Below, piece by piece: positions 53,794 through 62,649 of a stretch of 64,000 nt of DNA. The notes beneath the pieces were generated by a model that worked only from the letters and a program-made list of their open reading frames with translations, was not told the origin of the DNA and made no database searches. Where the stretch lies: NCBI RefSeq assembly GCF_004010155.1, contig NZ_RRYH01000008.1, positions 108,593-172,592 of the forward strand. Direction: 5' to 3'. The number at the start of each line of letters is the position of its first letter. The first letter of the stretch is position 1. Origin of the DNA: Solirhodobacter olei. Lineage in GTDB: Bacteria; Pseudomonadota; Alphaproteobacteria; Rhodobacterales; Rhodobacteraceae. The translations under genes and the position numbers were made by a program.

Positions 53794-54677
53794 GCGCCGA
53801 AGCCCTTTCCACGGGCGCCGGCATGGCCGCCGCCTCGGACGAAGCGACGCTGGCCGCAGCAGCCCGCGCGCGGGTCCAGAAACGCAAGCGCGAGGTGATC
53901 CTCGGCCAGGTGACGGTGCTCTTCGTCATTGTCGCCGGCTGGCAGGTCGCCGCCCTGACCGGGGTGATCGACCCGTTCTTCTTCGGCTCGCCCTGGGGCA
54001 TCGTCGTGCGGCTTTACGACTGGATGCTGAACGGCACCGCCTACGGGTCGTTCTGGCTGCAGATCTGGGTGACGCTGGAGGAATCGATCCTCGGCTTCAT
54101 CGTCGGCGTGGTCAGCGGCATCATCTGCGGCGTGGCCCTGGGCGAGATCCCCTATCTGGCCGATGTCTTCGGGCCCTATATCAAGATCGTCAACGCGCTG
54201 CCGCGGATCGTGCTGGGCTCGATCTTCGTGATGTGGCTCGGGCTCGGGCTGCCGTCGAAGGTGCTGCTGGCCGCCGTTCTGGTGTTCTTCGTGGTCTTCT
54301 TCAACGCCTTCCAGGGCGTGCGCAGCGTCGACCGCAACCTGATTTCCAACGCCCGCATCCTCGGCGCCTCACGGCTGCAGGTGGTGCGCCACGTCGTCTT
54401 CCCCTCGGCCATGACCTGGATCATCGCGAGCCTGCACGTCGCCCTCGGCTTCTCGATCATCGGGGCGATCGTGGGCGAGTTCCTCGGCTCGGAGAAGGGC
54501 CTCGGCCTCGTCATCGCAACCGCGCAGAACACCTTCGACGCGAACGGCGTCTTCGGCGCGATGCTGGTGATCGGGCTGCTGGCGCTCTCGGCCGAATGGG
54601 TGATGGCCAAGCTGGAGAAGCGTCTTCTCGCCTGGCAGCCGAAGGGCAATGGCGACAGCACTATTCAGGGTCTTTGA
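53790..54677 (+). CDS. Nitrate/sulfonate/taurine-type ABC transporter permease
   Basis: 295 residues, SsuC/TauC-type permease with six or so helices and the EAA loop region NARILGASRLQVVRHVVFPSAM. A longer than usual N-terminus (MSAEALSTGAGMAAASDEATLAAAARARVQKRKRE) precedes helix 1. Overlaps the ATPase gene by 4 bp, so they form one unit. Confidence 0.93.
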   Translation: MSAEALSTGAGMAAASDEATLAAAARARVQKRKREVILGQVTVLFVIVAGWQVAALTGVIDPFFFGSPWGIVVRLYDWMLNGTAYGSFWLQIWVTLEESILGFIVGVVSGIICGVALGEIPYLADVFGPYIKIVNALPRIVLGSIFVMWLGLGLPSKVLLAAVLVFFVVFFNAFQGVRSVDRNLISNARILGASRLQVVRHVVFPSAMTWIIASLHVALGFSIIGAIVGEFLGSEKGLGLVIATAQNTFDANGVFGAMLVIGLLALSAEWVMAKLEKRLLAWQPKGNGDSTIQGL

Positions 54678-54738
54678 CCGGCAAGAGAACCGGCGGCCCA
54701 AACCAATCCAGTCCTGGATGAAACGGAGGAGGTATCCT

Positions 54739-55791
54739 ATGAAACTGACGAAACTCGCGAGCTCTCTCGCCCTTGCCACGGCGATTGCCGTGCCGAGCGC
54801 GGCGATGCTCTCGGCCCCGGTGTCGGCCGAGACCATGCCGACCGTGACCATGATGGTCGGCGGCATCGACAAGCAGATCTACCTCTACTACGAACTGGCT
54901 CAGCGCCTGGGCTTCTACAAGAAGTATGGCATCAACATGAAGCTCTCGACCGAGCAGGCCGGTGGCGTCGGGGCCGAGGACGCGATGGTTTCGGGTCAGG
55001 TGGCCATGGCCGGCGCCTGGTATGTCCACACGATCGACTTCCAGCAGAAGGGCAAGGACGTCATCGACATCATCCAGCTCGGCGTGGCGCCGGGTGAGCG
55101 GATCATGTGCAAGACCGGCTCCAACATCAAATCGCCGGCCGACTGGAAGGGCAAGCATGTCGGCGTGACCGACCTCGGTTCCGGCACCGACGACCTGACG
55201 AGCTATGTTTCGGCGCGCGCCGGGCTGACCTCGAAGGACTACACCAAGATCGCCGCTGGCGCCGGCCAGACGATGATCGCCGCGCTGAAGTTCGGCAAAG
55301 CGGTCTGCGGGATGACCTCGCAGCCGACGGTGAACGCGATCGAGAAGCTCGGCGTCGGCTATTCGGCGATCGATCTTTCGACCGGTGCGGGCGTGCAGAA
55401 GTGGCTTGGCGGCGACTTCCCGGCCTCCAGCGTTCTGGCGCGGGCTGACTGGGTGAAGAAGCATCCGAAGGAAACCCAGGCCGTCGTCGACGCGCTTGTG
55501 GCGACGCTGAACTGGATGAAGCATCACACCGCGGCGGATGTCGCCAATGAACTGCCGACCGATTTCGTCTCCAACCAGCTGACCTCGAAGGCCGAATACA
55601 TCAAGGCGCTGAAGACGGACTGGGGCCAGTTCAACCTCGATGGTCTCGGGATCATGCCGAAGAACGGGCCGCAGACGGTCTATAACGTCGAGAAGGCTGC
55701 CGGCAAGATCAAGGGCATCAAGGTCGACCTCGCCAACACCTACACCAACAAGTACGTGGAAGCGGCGATCAAGGCGGAACACCTGAACTGA
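54739..55791 (+). CDS. ABC transporter substrate-binding protein 1 (SsuA/NMT1-like)
   Basis: 350 residues with signal peptide (MKLTKLASSLALATAIAVPSAAMLSAPVSA), then TVTMMVGGIDKQIYLYYELAQRLGFYKKYGINMKL and AGAWYVHTIDFQ. It is a periplasmic SsuA/THI5-NMT1-type protein. The start ATG 54739 has GGAGGAGG upstream. It is followed by a second related binding-protein gene after strong hairpins. Substrate not identified. Confidence 0.92.
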   Translation: MKLTKLASSLALATAIAVPSAAMLSAPVSAETMPTVTMMVGGIDKQIYLYYELAQRLGFYKKYGINMKLSTEQAGGVGAEDAMVSGQVAMAGAWYVHTIDFQQKGKDVIDIIQLGVAPGERIMCKTGSNIKSPADWKGKHVGVTDLGSGTDDLTSYVSARAGLTSKDYTKIAAGAGQTMIAALKFGKAVCGMTSQPTVNAIEKLGVGYSAIDLSTGAGVQKWLGGDFPASSVLARADWVKKHPKETQAVVDALVATLNWMKHHTAADVANELPTDFVSNQLTSKAEYIKALKTDWGQFNLDGLGIMPKNGPQTVYNVEKAAGKIKGIKVDLANTYTNKYVEAAIKAEHLN

Positions 55792-55803
55792 GTTCTCCCC
55801 TGC

Positions 55804-55865
55804 GGGCCGGCTTGTCCGGCCCGTTGCAAGACGTGTCCGGGCGCTCGACTACGGGCGCCCGGACA
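55804..55865 (+). promoter_or_regulatory. Two intercistronic hairpins between the binding-protein genes
   Basis: First hairpin GGGCCGG-N5-CCGGCCC (55804-55822). Second has an 11-bp perfect stem TGTCCGGGCGC (55834-55844) with GCGCCCGGACA (55855-55865). No T-run follows, so an mRNA-stabilising or processing element is more likely than a terminator. Confidence 0.6.
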
Positions 55866-55917
55866 TGCAGTATGAAGATGGCGCAAAGCCACTGGTGAGG
55901 GCCGAGGGAGGAAACGG

Positions 55918-56919
55918 ATGCCGCTGACCTGGCGGAGGCGCCTTGGCGTCGCATGCGCGATCGCGGGGGTGCTTCTCGGGATGGCCGCGAGGGCGGAGAC
56001 GGTCTCGCTGATGGTCGGCGGTGCCGAGAAGCAGATTTATCTGCCGGTCGTGCTGGCCGACAGGCTGGGGTATTTCGCCGACGAGGGGCTGGACGTCCGG
56101 TTGCTGTCGGAACCCGCGGGCGTCGAGGCGGCGGACGAGATGCTGGCCGGCGCAGTACAGGGCGTGATCGGTTTTTACGACCACAACATCCAGCTTCAGA
56201 GTCTCGGCAAATACACGGAATCGGTCGTCCAGTTCTCCCGCGTTCCGGGGGAGGTGGAGCTGGTGTCGAACAAGCACCCCGAGATCCGCTCGATCGCGGA
56301 TCTGAAAGGGCACCACGTCGGGGTCACGGGCCTCGGCTCCTCCACGGATTTCCTGACCGAGTTCCTGCTGGTGAAGGCGGGGCTGAAGCTCTTCGACGTG
56401 ACGCCCGTGCCGGTCGGGGCGGGCGACACGCTGATCGCGGCGCTGAACAAGGACCAGATCCAGGCGGCGATGACGACGGAGCCGACGGTGGCCCGGCTGG
56501 TCAGCTCGGGCAAGGCGCGGGTGCTGGTGGACCTGCGCACCGTGAAGGGGACGGAGGCGGCGCTTGGCGGGCCCTACCCTGCCGCCTGCCTCTACATGGA
56601 GACGAGCTGGGTCGAGACCCACCCGGAGACGGTGCAGAAGCTCGCCAACGCGCTGGTGAAGACGCTGCACTACATCGCGGATCACAGTGCCGAGGAGATC
56701 GCCGACCATATGCCCAGCGATTACTTCGCCGGCGGGCGGGCAATGTATGTCTCGGCCCTCGCCGCGGGCAAGGAGATGTTCACGCCGGACGGGCGGATGC
56801 CGAAGGACGGACCCAAGACGGTGCTTGGCGTGCTTTCACGGTTCATGCCGGGGGTGCGGCCCAACACGATCGACCTTGCGCGGACCTATACCACCAGGTT
56901 CGTCGACGCCGTGCCCTGA
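55918..56919 (+). CDS. ABC transporter substrate-binding protein 2 (paralogue of protein 1)
   Basis: 333 residues with a signal peptide (MPLTWRRRLGVACAIAGVLLGMAARA) and SLMVGGAEKQIYLPVVLADRLGYFADEGLDVRLLSEPAGVEAADEML, clearly related to protein 1 (MMVGGIDKQIYL). Start ATG 55918 follows GGAGGAAACGG. The two differ in the binding cleft (FYDHNIQLQS against AGAWYVHTID), which suggests different ligands or affinities. The C-terminal codons overlap the convergent histidine kinase gene by 34 bp. Confidence 0.9.
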   Translation: MPLTWRRRLGVACAIAGVLLGMAARAETVSLMVGGAEKQIYLPVVLADRLGYFADEGLDVRLLSEPAGVEAADEMLAGAVQGVIGFYDHNIQLQSLGKYTESVVQFSRVPGEVELVSNKHPEIRSIADLKGHHVGVTGLGSSTDFLTEFLLVKAGLKLFDVTPVPVGAGDTLIAALNKDQIQAAMTTEPTVARLVSSGKARVLVDLRTVKGTEAALGGPYPAACLYMETSWVETHPETVQKLANALVKTLHYIADHSAEEIADHMPSDYFAGGRAMYVSALAAGKEMFTPDGRMPKDGPKTVLGVLSRFMPGVRPNTIDLARTYTTRFVDAVP

Positions 56920-58313
56920 TCCTCCTGCCAGAGCGGCAGGGTCACCGCCACCGCAAAGCCGTTGCCGCCCGGCACCTCGGGAAGCTCGACCTTGCCGCCC
57001 GACATCTCGGCGATCTCGGCGACGATGGTGAGGCCGAGCCCGCTTCCCCCGGCGCCGGCGCTGCGGCCACGGCGGAACCGGCTGAAGAGCCGCTCGCGCT
57101 CGGCGCGGGGAACGCCGGGGCCGTTGTCGCGCACGGTGATCACGCCCATGCCGTCCGCGACCTCGGCCGAGAGGGTCGCCACGGCGCCCCGGCCGGCGTG
57201 CTGGATGGCGTTGTCGACGAGGTTCACGACCATCTCGCGAACCAGAAGCTCGTTCGCGGCGACGGTGCAGGGCGTCTCGGCTTCCAGGGCCAGGTCAACG
57301 CCGCAATCGAGAGCCCGGGGCGCGATATCGGCCACAACGGCGCGCAAAAGCTCGCGCATATCCACGGGTCCCGCGGCGGGCCGGGCGCGTTCGTATTCGA
57401 CGCGGCCAAGGGTGAGAAGCTGGTTCGTCACCCGCGTCATCGAGCTCACGCTCTGGTCGATCTTGTCGAGCACCTCGCGGACCTGCGCATCGGACTTGCT
57501 GCGGCGGCCGACGCCGATCTGGGTCTTCAGGATCGCGAGCGGGGTGCGCATCTGGTGCGCGGCCCCGTCGAGGAAGCGCTGCTGCCGGTCGAGATAGGCG
57601 CCGAGGCGGGCCATGTGATCATTCACCGCGGTAACGAGGGGCTGGAGTTCCTGCTGCACCTCGCCCGGGTCGAAGGGCTCCACCGACTGCGGCGGGCGGT
57701 CGAGCACGGCGCGGCGGAGGCGCAGGATCGGCCGCAGCTCCACCGTGATGCCGAACCAGATCGAGATCGCCGCGGCGAGCATCAGCGCCGCCTGCTCGAT
57801 GAAACCGCGCAGCCAGAGCGCCCGCACCAGCGCGTCGCGCGCCTTCAGCGTCTCGCCCACCGTGACCGAAACGCTGGAGATCCCGTCCGGGGTGATCACC
57901 GGCTGGCGGAGGGAGACGGCATGCATGGCTTCCGTTCGGAACATCGTATCGAAGCCCTCGACCCGGCCATCGGTCGGCTTGCGGGAGGGGGGCGTCAGGC
58001 CGGGGAACCCCGCGATCAGCACGCCCTTGTCGTCGAAGACGGCATAGGCGACCTCGTCATGTGCATCGCTGGCGAAGATCTCCAGCGCCGCCGGCGGGAT
58101 GACCACGCCCACCGCACCCTCCCGGTAGCGCACTTCCTCTGCGATCATGCGGGCCGAGGAGGTGAGGTCGCGGTCCATGAACAGCATCGCCTGCCGCCAG
58201 GCCGTGCGATAGGAGAGCCAGAGGCTCGCCGCCAGCACCAACACCATCGGCACGGCCAGCCAGGCCATGAGGTTGAGCCGGAGGCTCCAGGTCGCGCGGG
58301 GCGACGGGGTCAT
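56886..58313 (-). CDS. Sensor histidine kinase, TctE-like
   Basis: 475 residues: N-terminal membrane segment (AWLAVPMVLVLAASLWL), a 2CSK_N-type periplasmic domain (about 30-165), second membrane segment (about 172-190), HAMP-like linker, phosphoacceptor helix with H253 (FLDGAAHQMRTPL), and a C-terminal ATPase domain (NLVDNAIQH, DNGPGVP, GGSGLGLTIV). It resembles TctE, which senses small carboxylates. It overlaps the response regulator gene by ATGA and faces the ABC operon. Confidence 0.93.
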   Translation of the reverse strand: MTPSPRATWSLRLNLMAWLAVPMVLVLAASLWLSYRTAWRQAMLFMDRDLTSSARMIAEEVRYREGAVGVVIPPAALEIFASDAHDEVAYAVFDDKGVLIAGFPGLTPPSRKPTDGRVEGFDTMFRTEAMHAVSLRQPVITPDGISSVSVTVGETLKARDALVRALWLRGFIEQAALMLAAAISIWFGITVELRPILRLRRAVLDRPPQSVEPFDPGEVQQELQPLVTAVNDHMARLGAYLDRQQRFLDGAAHQMRTPLAILKTQIGVGRRSKSDAQVREVLDKIDQSVSSMTRVTNQLLTLGRVEYERARPAAGPVDMRELLRAVVADIAPRALDCGVDLALEAETPCTVAANELLVREMVVNLVDNAIQHAGRGAVATLSAEVADGMGVITVRDNGPGVPRAERERLFSRFRRGRSAGAGGSGLGLTIVAEIAEMSGGKVELPEVPGGNGFAVAVTLPLWQEDQGTASTNLVV

Positions 58314-58981
58314 TGGGCGTCCTGCCGCAGGATGTATCCGAAGCCGCGCAGCGTCGCGATGGAGACGGGCGTGCCCTCCAGCTTGCGGCGGAGGCGGTGG
58401 ACAACGACCTCGATCGCGGAGGGGCTTACGTCTTCCTCGAAGCCATAGGTCGCCTCGAGCAGCGCCTCCTTGCTGACGGCCATGCCGGCGCGGCGGATCA
58501 GGGTTTCGAGGATCGTATGCTCCCGGCGCGACAGGGCGAGCGGCGCCCCGGCGAGACTGAAGAGCCGGGCCCCCTCGTCAAAGGAGAGCGGGCCGAAGCT
58601 GAGCGTCTGGCTGACCGGCGCCTTCCGGCGGCGCAGGAGCGCGCGAATGCGGGCCTCCAGCTCCTCGACCTCGAAGGGTTTGGTGACATAGTCGTCGGCG
58701 CCGGCATCCAGCCCGGCGACGCGGCTTTTCACCGCCTCCTCGGCGGTCAGGATCAGGATCGGCGCCTCGCAGCCTGTCTTGCGGAGATGGCGGACAACCT
58801 CGATCCCGCCAATGCCGGGCAGGCCGAGATCGACGATGGCGAGATCGTAGAGGTCCGCGTCGACCCCCTGCAGAACCGTCTCCCCGTCCGGGACGGTGTC
58901 GACCACATAGGCATCCCGCCGGAGGAGGCGGGCGAGCCATTCGGCCAGGTTCAGGTTATCCTCGACGATCAGTAGGCGCAT
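58310..58981 (-). CDS. OmpR-family response regulator, TctD-like
   Basis: 223 residues: receiver domain with phosphoacceptor D51 (AIVDLGLPG), D8/E7 (LLIVEDN) and K in VTKPFE, then a winged-helix DNA-binding domain (LSRREHTILETLIRRAGMAVSKEALLEATY, VVVHRLRRKLEG). It is the first gene of the two-component operon. Its family typically binds tandem 11-bp repeats like those at 52798-52819. Confidence 0.95.
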   Translation of the reverse strand: MRLLIVEDNLNLAEWLARLLRRDAYVVDTVPDGETVLQGVDADLYDLAIVDLGLPGIGGIEVVRHLRKTGCEAPILILTAEEAVKSRVAGLDAGADDYVTKPFEVEELEARIRALLRRRKAPVSQTLSFGPLSFDEGARLFSLAGAPLALSRREHTILETLIRRAGMAVSKEALLEATYGFEEDVSPSAIEVVVHRLRRKLEGTPVSIATLRGFGYILRQDAQ

Positions 58982-59155
58982 CCGGTTCCTCCCAGCCGAC
59001 CCTCGGCCGGTGCAGGAGGCGGGTCAAGCGCCCCGACGTGCCGGGCCCCGAAATTAGCCCCGGTTGCAGGCCGTCCGCGGATGCGGCGGGACCGGCGCCG
59101 GTACGACGCGCAATCGGTGCGGGGCGCGTTGCGGCATCCTTCGCGGGCAGATGTC

Positions 59156-60229
59156 TCACCCCAGGCCGGTTTCAGAGAACTTGCCGAACCACCCCGCAAG
59201 GACATCCTCATGGGGGACCTCGGCCGACGCGATGATGCGCGTGCCCCCGAGAGACGAGGGGGTTTCCCCGAAGTGCTCCTTGATCAACCGGTGCAGGTGC
59301 CCCGCGTCACAGAAGCCCCACCGCTCTGCCACCGCCGAGACCCGGCCCCGCGCCTGCGGTTGCGTTGCGAGGTCGCGCACCGCGCGTTCGAGCCTGCGCA
59401 TGCGGATGAAGGTCGCGACGCCTCCTTCTTCGGGAAACAGGCGATAGAGGCCGGCGCGGGACAGGTCGAAGGCGGCGCAGATGTCCTTCACGCCCCAGCC
59501 CGCACGGTCGAGCCGTGCCTCGATGAAGCCTTCGATGGACAGGCGAAGCGCCTTCAGGCACGCCTCCGACCGGTGGCAGGTCCGGGGCGAAATCGTCAGG
59601 GCGGCGACCACGGCCGCAAACCGGCGCGCCTCGTCTGCGGCATCGGCCTGGCTCATGCCGTCAAGCTTGTGAAACTGTCCGAGGAGCGCGCTGTGCAGGA
59701 CACGCCCTGTGGCGGTATCTGCCGGCACGGACATGAACTGGGCATGCCGCGAACGATCGTAGCCGATTGCCGCATGCGGGATGAGCGCGCCGACGGTGGA
59801 GACCCCGGCCGTCGCGTTCACGAAGGCCCGGGACATGTCGATGATCTGGACCGAGCCGGCACGATGAGCGGTATCGAGGTCCCCCGCGCGACCTTGGCCG
59901 CTTCCCGTCAGGTAGGTTTCGACCAGCAGGAAGTCGTTATCCTGTCCCTTCAGCCGGCGTGGCACATGCTCGAACACAAGGTCGTTGAAACGCGCCTTCG
60001 AGAACAGCAGGCAGTCCAGCTGCCATACGTCCCAGCTGCCGTCATAGGTCGCGCCGGTTTGCCGATCCAGATCGTAGAAGGGGCGCAGCAGCTCGCGCTG
60101 CGCGTCGAATCTGTGATTGGGGGCAAGGCCCCGAAAGTCGGTCCGGCTGAACTTGAGCGGGGCGAACCCCTTGTCCGGAACCTGTGCCAGATCGACACGG
60201 CGGCGTTCACGGCCCGGCGCGGCGCTCAT
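59156..60229 (-). CDS. AraC-family regulator with AraC_binding_2-type sensor domain
   Basis: 357 residues from ATG 60229 (MSAAPGRERR); starts at 60253 or 60262 are also possible and no strong ribosome site decides. The N-terminal half is a ligand domain (WDVWQLDCLLFSKARFN), and the C-terminal 100 residues hold the AraC HTH (WGVKDICAAFDLSRAGLYRLFPEEGG, RVSAVAERWGFCDAGHLHRLIKEHFGETPSS). No catabolic gene is adjacent, so its target is unknown. Confidence 0.85.
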   Translation of the reverse strand: MSAAPGRERRRVDLAQVPDKGFAPLKFSRTDFRGLAPNHRFDAQRELLRPFYDLDRQTGATYDGSWDVWQLDCLLFSKARFNDLVFEHVPRRLKGQDNDFLLVETYLTGSGQGRAGDLDTAHRAGSVQIIDMSRAFVNATAGVSTVGALIPHAAIGYDRSRHAQFMSVPADTATGRVLHSALLGQFHKLDGMSQADAADEARRFAAVVAALTISPRTCHRSEACLKALRLSIEGFIEARLDRAGWGVKDICAAFDLSRAGLYRLFPEEGGVATFIRMRRLERAVRDLATQPQARGRVSAVAERWGFCDAGHLHRLIKEHFGETPSSLGGTRIIASAEVPHEDVLAGWFGKFSETGLG

Positions 60230-60556
60230 CTTTCGCTGATGAACAAGACCCATCGCCGCCAACCAGAACCAGACAATACATCCAACTCTTTAGCCTCGCA
60301 GAACCCTTCACGACAAGCACGGAACGAGAATGGGCGGACAGCCGGTCCAGGGATGGCGGCTTGGGGCCTGCCGGATCGAGGCCGAGAAATTTCCCTGAAC
60401 CGCGTCGTTTGAGACGTCTGTCCATGGATCGACGGGCCGTGTCCGTTAATTTGCGCCCAGCGTTTTCGTCATCCGGACGGTGCCGTGGCGGGAGTACCGG
60501 CATGCGTCCCGCCACCCGAGACCAGATCAAACGGACCAAGCCGAAGGGAGAGAACC
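60230..60556. other. Intergenic region of about 327 bp between AraC and YHYH genes
   Basis: No gene or clear element was recognised. The base composition is a little lower in GC than the surroundings in parts (around 60263-60310). The divergent promoters of both genes must lie here but no good match was found. Confidence 0.4.
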
Positions 60557-61414
60557 TTGCACCGTATCCTTGTAGCCTGCGCCTTGTTCGCCATGGCAGC
60601 CACCCCTGCCCTTGCCCATACCGGCACGCGGGAACCTCTCGGCGATGGCAAGATCTCGTCGACACCCCGGGTCGGGTACCTGATGTCCTGCCCGACGCGC
60701 GGAAGCGGCCGGGGGGCTTTCCGGGACGGACCCTGGATTGACGGCAAGTACTGGTATCCCGGTGACAAGATCTCGGTCGAAGGTCACATAAGCTGGTCTT
60801 CGGCGCGTTTCTCGGTCTCCACGGTGACGCGCAACGGCACGTCCTGGCGCAAGATATCGGGGAACGGACTGCCCGTGAAAGCCACGACGGGGCGCTTCCC
60901 GATCTCTTCATCGGACCCCGCCTACAACTATGACCGCAATCCCAATTCGGTGCGGAGCGTCCGGATCAACATGATGGTTCCGGCCGATCCGAAGAAGGCG
61001 GCTTCCGCCTCCTGCGTGCCTATGGGGATGATCGGTGTCGCGCTTGACGGCGTCGCAATCTTCAATGCCATCGACGCCGGAGGACGCGACGCGCCTGCCC
61101 ACGAAGTGCAGGACAGCTGCCACGGCCATCCGGAGCGGAGCGGCGAGTATCACTATCACGGGCCCAGCCCCTGCATGCCCGGGATCAACGGCAAGGCCCA
61201 ACTGGTCGGCTACGCGCTTGACGGGTTCGGGATCTATTCGCTGCGTGACGCAAAAGGCCACCTCATGACCGACGCCAAGCTCGACGCCTGCCATGGGACC
61301 ACGAGCACGGTCATGTGGAACGGCAAGCCCACGCGCATCTATCACTACGTGATGACCGACGAGTATCCCTACTCGATCGGCTGCTTCCGGGGCACGCCGA
61401 TCCGGACAAGATGA
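60557..61414 (+). CDS. YHYH-domain secreted protein
   Basis: 285 residues with TTG start at 60557, an AAGGGAGAG ribosome site just upstream, and a signal peptide (MHRILVACALFAMAATPALA). The C-terminal part holds GEYHYHGPSPCMPG, the YHYH signature, plus conserved cysteines (DSCHGHPE, LDACHGT, IGCFRG). The family is extracellular or periplasmic and of unknown function. A longer frame from 60485 adds residues without a signal sequence and is less likely. Confidence 0.85.
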   Translation: MHRILVACALFAMAATPALAHTGTREPLGDGKISSTPRVGYLMSCPTRGSGRGAFRDGPWIDGKYWYPGDKISVEGHISWSSARFSVSTVTRNGTSWRKISGNGLPVKATTGRFPISSSDPAYNYDRNPNSVRSVRINMMVPADPKKAASASCVPMGMIGVALDGVAIFNAIDAGGRDAPAHEVQDSCHGHPERSGEYHYHGPSPCMPGINGKAQLVGYALDGFGIYSLRDAKGHLMTDAKLDACHGTTSTVMWNGKPTRIYHYVMTDEYPYSIGCFRGTPIRTR

Positions 61415-61466
61415 TCCGGCCGCTCGTCCGGGTGCGCACCGTGGCGGCCCGGAGGGGGGCGCGGGT

Positions 61467-61895
61467 TCAGCCGCGCGGGCGGGTCCCCGCCCGCCGGCCG
61501 AGCGCATAGCGGCCCGGCCCGGCGGCGGCCAGCACCAGCAGGCCGCCGGCGAGGGACCAGTTCTTGACCACGATGGTCACCTGCCAGGGGTCGGCGCGCA
61601 GCTGCCAGTGGAACCAGCTTGTGAAGATGCAGTAGCCCGCCATCACCACCGCCCAGATGGCGACGCCCGGCCCCAGCACCAGCCCCACCGCCGCGGCGAG
61701 GTCGAAGGCGGCCACCGGCCAGACAAGCCAGCCCGGAAGGCCGAGCCAGCCGATCATCTGCGCCACCGGCGCCGGATCGACGACCTTCTGAATCGCCCCG
61801 GCGAGAAACAGGAAGGCCAGCAGCAGCCGGCCGACGAGGTTCACGACGTCCCGCATCCGGTCGGACACGCGCTCAGACACCGGCATACCACTCAT
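61467..61895 (-). CDS. DoxX-family membrane protein
   Basis: 142 residues with four hydrophobic helices (LVGRLLLAFLFLAGAIQKVVD, WLVWPVAAFDLAAAVGLVLG, IWAVVMAGYCIFTSWFHW, WSLAGGLLVLAAAGPG). The DoxX family includes subunits of thiosulfate:quinone oxidoreductase and other redox membrane proteins. ATG 61895 overlaps the end of the molybdopterin gene by 23 bp; ATG 61886 is an alternative. Co-transcribed with the redox genes upstream. Confidence 0.85.
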   Translation of the reverse strand: MSGMPVSERVSDRMRDVVNLVGRLLLAFLFLAGAIQKVVDPAPVAQMIGWLGLPGWLVWPVAAFDLAAAVGLVLGPGVAIWAVVMAGYCIFTSWFHWQLRADPWQVTIVVKNWSLAGGLLVLAAAGPGRYALGRRAGTRPRG

Positions 61896-62649
61896 AGCCG
61901 CGATCCTCCCAATACCCGCCCTTGCCGCCGCGGATCCCCGCGAAATCCGGCACCAGCGTGATCGACTTGATGTATTTCGCCATCTTGTAGCCCAGCTGAC
62001 GCTCTACCCGGAGGCGCAGCGGCGCGCCGTTGGCAACCGGCAGGGGCGCGCCGTTCATCGACCAGGCGAGGATCGTCTGCGGGTGGCGGGCCGATCGCAG
62101 GTCGATGCTTTCGTAGTAATACTGCGGACCGCTCAACCCGGTGGTGAGCGCGTCGAAACAGTGAAACACGGCGTAGCGCGCCGCGGGCTTCACCCTCGCC
62201 CGGTCGAGCAGGTGCGACAGGCGCACACCCTTCCATTTGGCGATGCAGGACCAGCCCTCGACGCAGTCGTGCCGGGTGATCTGGGTCTGCTGCGGCATTG
62301 CCTTGATGTCGGCCAGCGACAGCGTGAGCGGCGTCTCGACCGCGCCCCCGAGGGTCAGCCGGTAATCCGCGAACCCTGCCTTTTTCAGCGCAAGATAATC
62401 GGCGGCCTGCGGGTCGGTGGAGCCGTTCGGCCGCATCGGCTGACGGATGTCGGCCTCCGTATAGGTCCGGGCCAGCGCGTCGCGGCCCTGGAGCAGGCGC
62501 TGGGCTCGTTCGGTCAGCCGGTTGGCCGAGATCAGCACGTCGCGCGCCGGGTCATCCGGGTTCGACAGAAAGTCGAAGGTCTTGCAGCCCGTCAGCGACA
62601 GGCTGGCCAGCGTACCCGCCCCGAGGCGCAGAAGGGTGCGGCGTTCCAT
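61873..62649 (-). CDS. Molybdopterin-dependent sulfite-oxidase-type lipoprotein
   Basis: 258 residues of the sulfite oxidase / MsrP-like fold. It begins MERRTLLRLGAGTLASLSLTGC, which combines twin arginines with a lipobox (Cys 22), so export by Tat and lipidation are predicted. The molybdenum-ligand cysteine is in RHDCVEGWSC (C129), followed by WKGVRLSHLL. Substrate unknown. It starts directly at the cytochrome b stop, so the cytochrome is the likely electron partner. Confidence 0.88.
   Translation of the reverse strand: MERRTLLRLGAGTLASLSLTGCKTFDFLSNPDDPARDVLISANRLTERAQRLLQGRDALARTYTEADIRQPMRPNGSTDPQAADYLALKKAGFADYRLTLGGAVETPLTLSLADIKAMPQQTQITRHDCVEGWSCIAKWKGVRLSHLLDRARVKPAARYAVFHCFDALTTGLSGPQYYYESIDLRSARHPQTILAWSMNGAPLPVANGAPLRLRVERQLGYKMAKYIKSITLVPDFAGIRGGKGGYWEDRGYEWYAGV

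Noticed and set aside
55953..58448. Plus-strand frame of over 800 codons antisense to the histidine kinase
   Set aside because: Its first part is out of frame with binding protein 2 and the rest mirrors the kinase gene.
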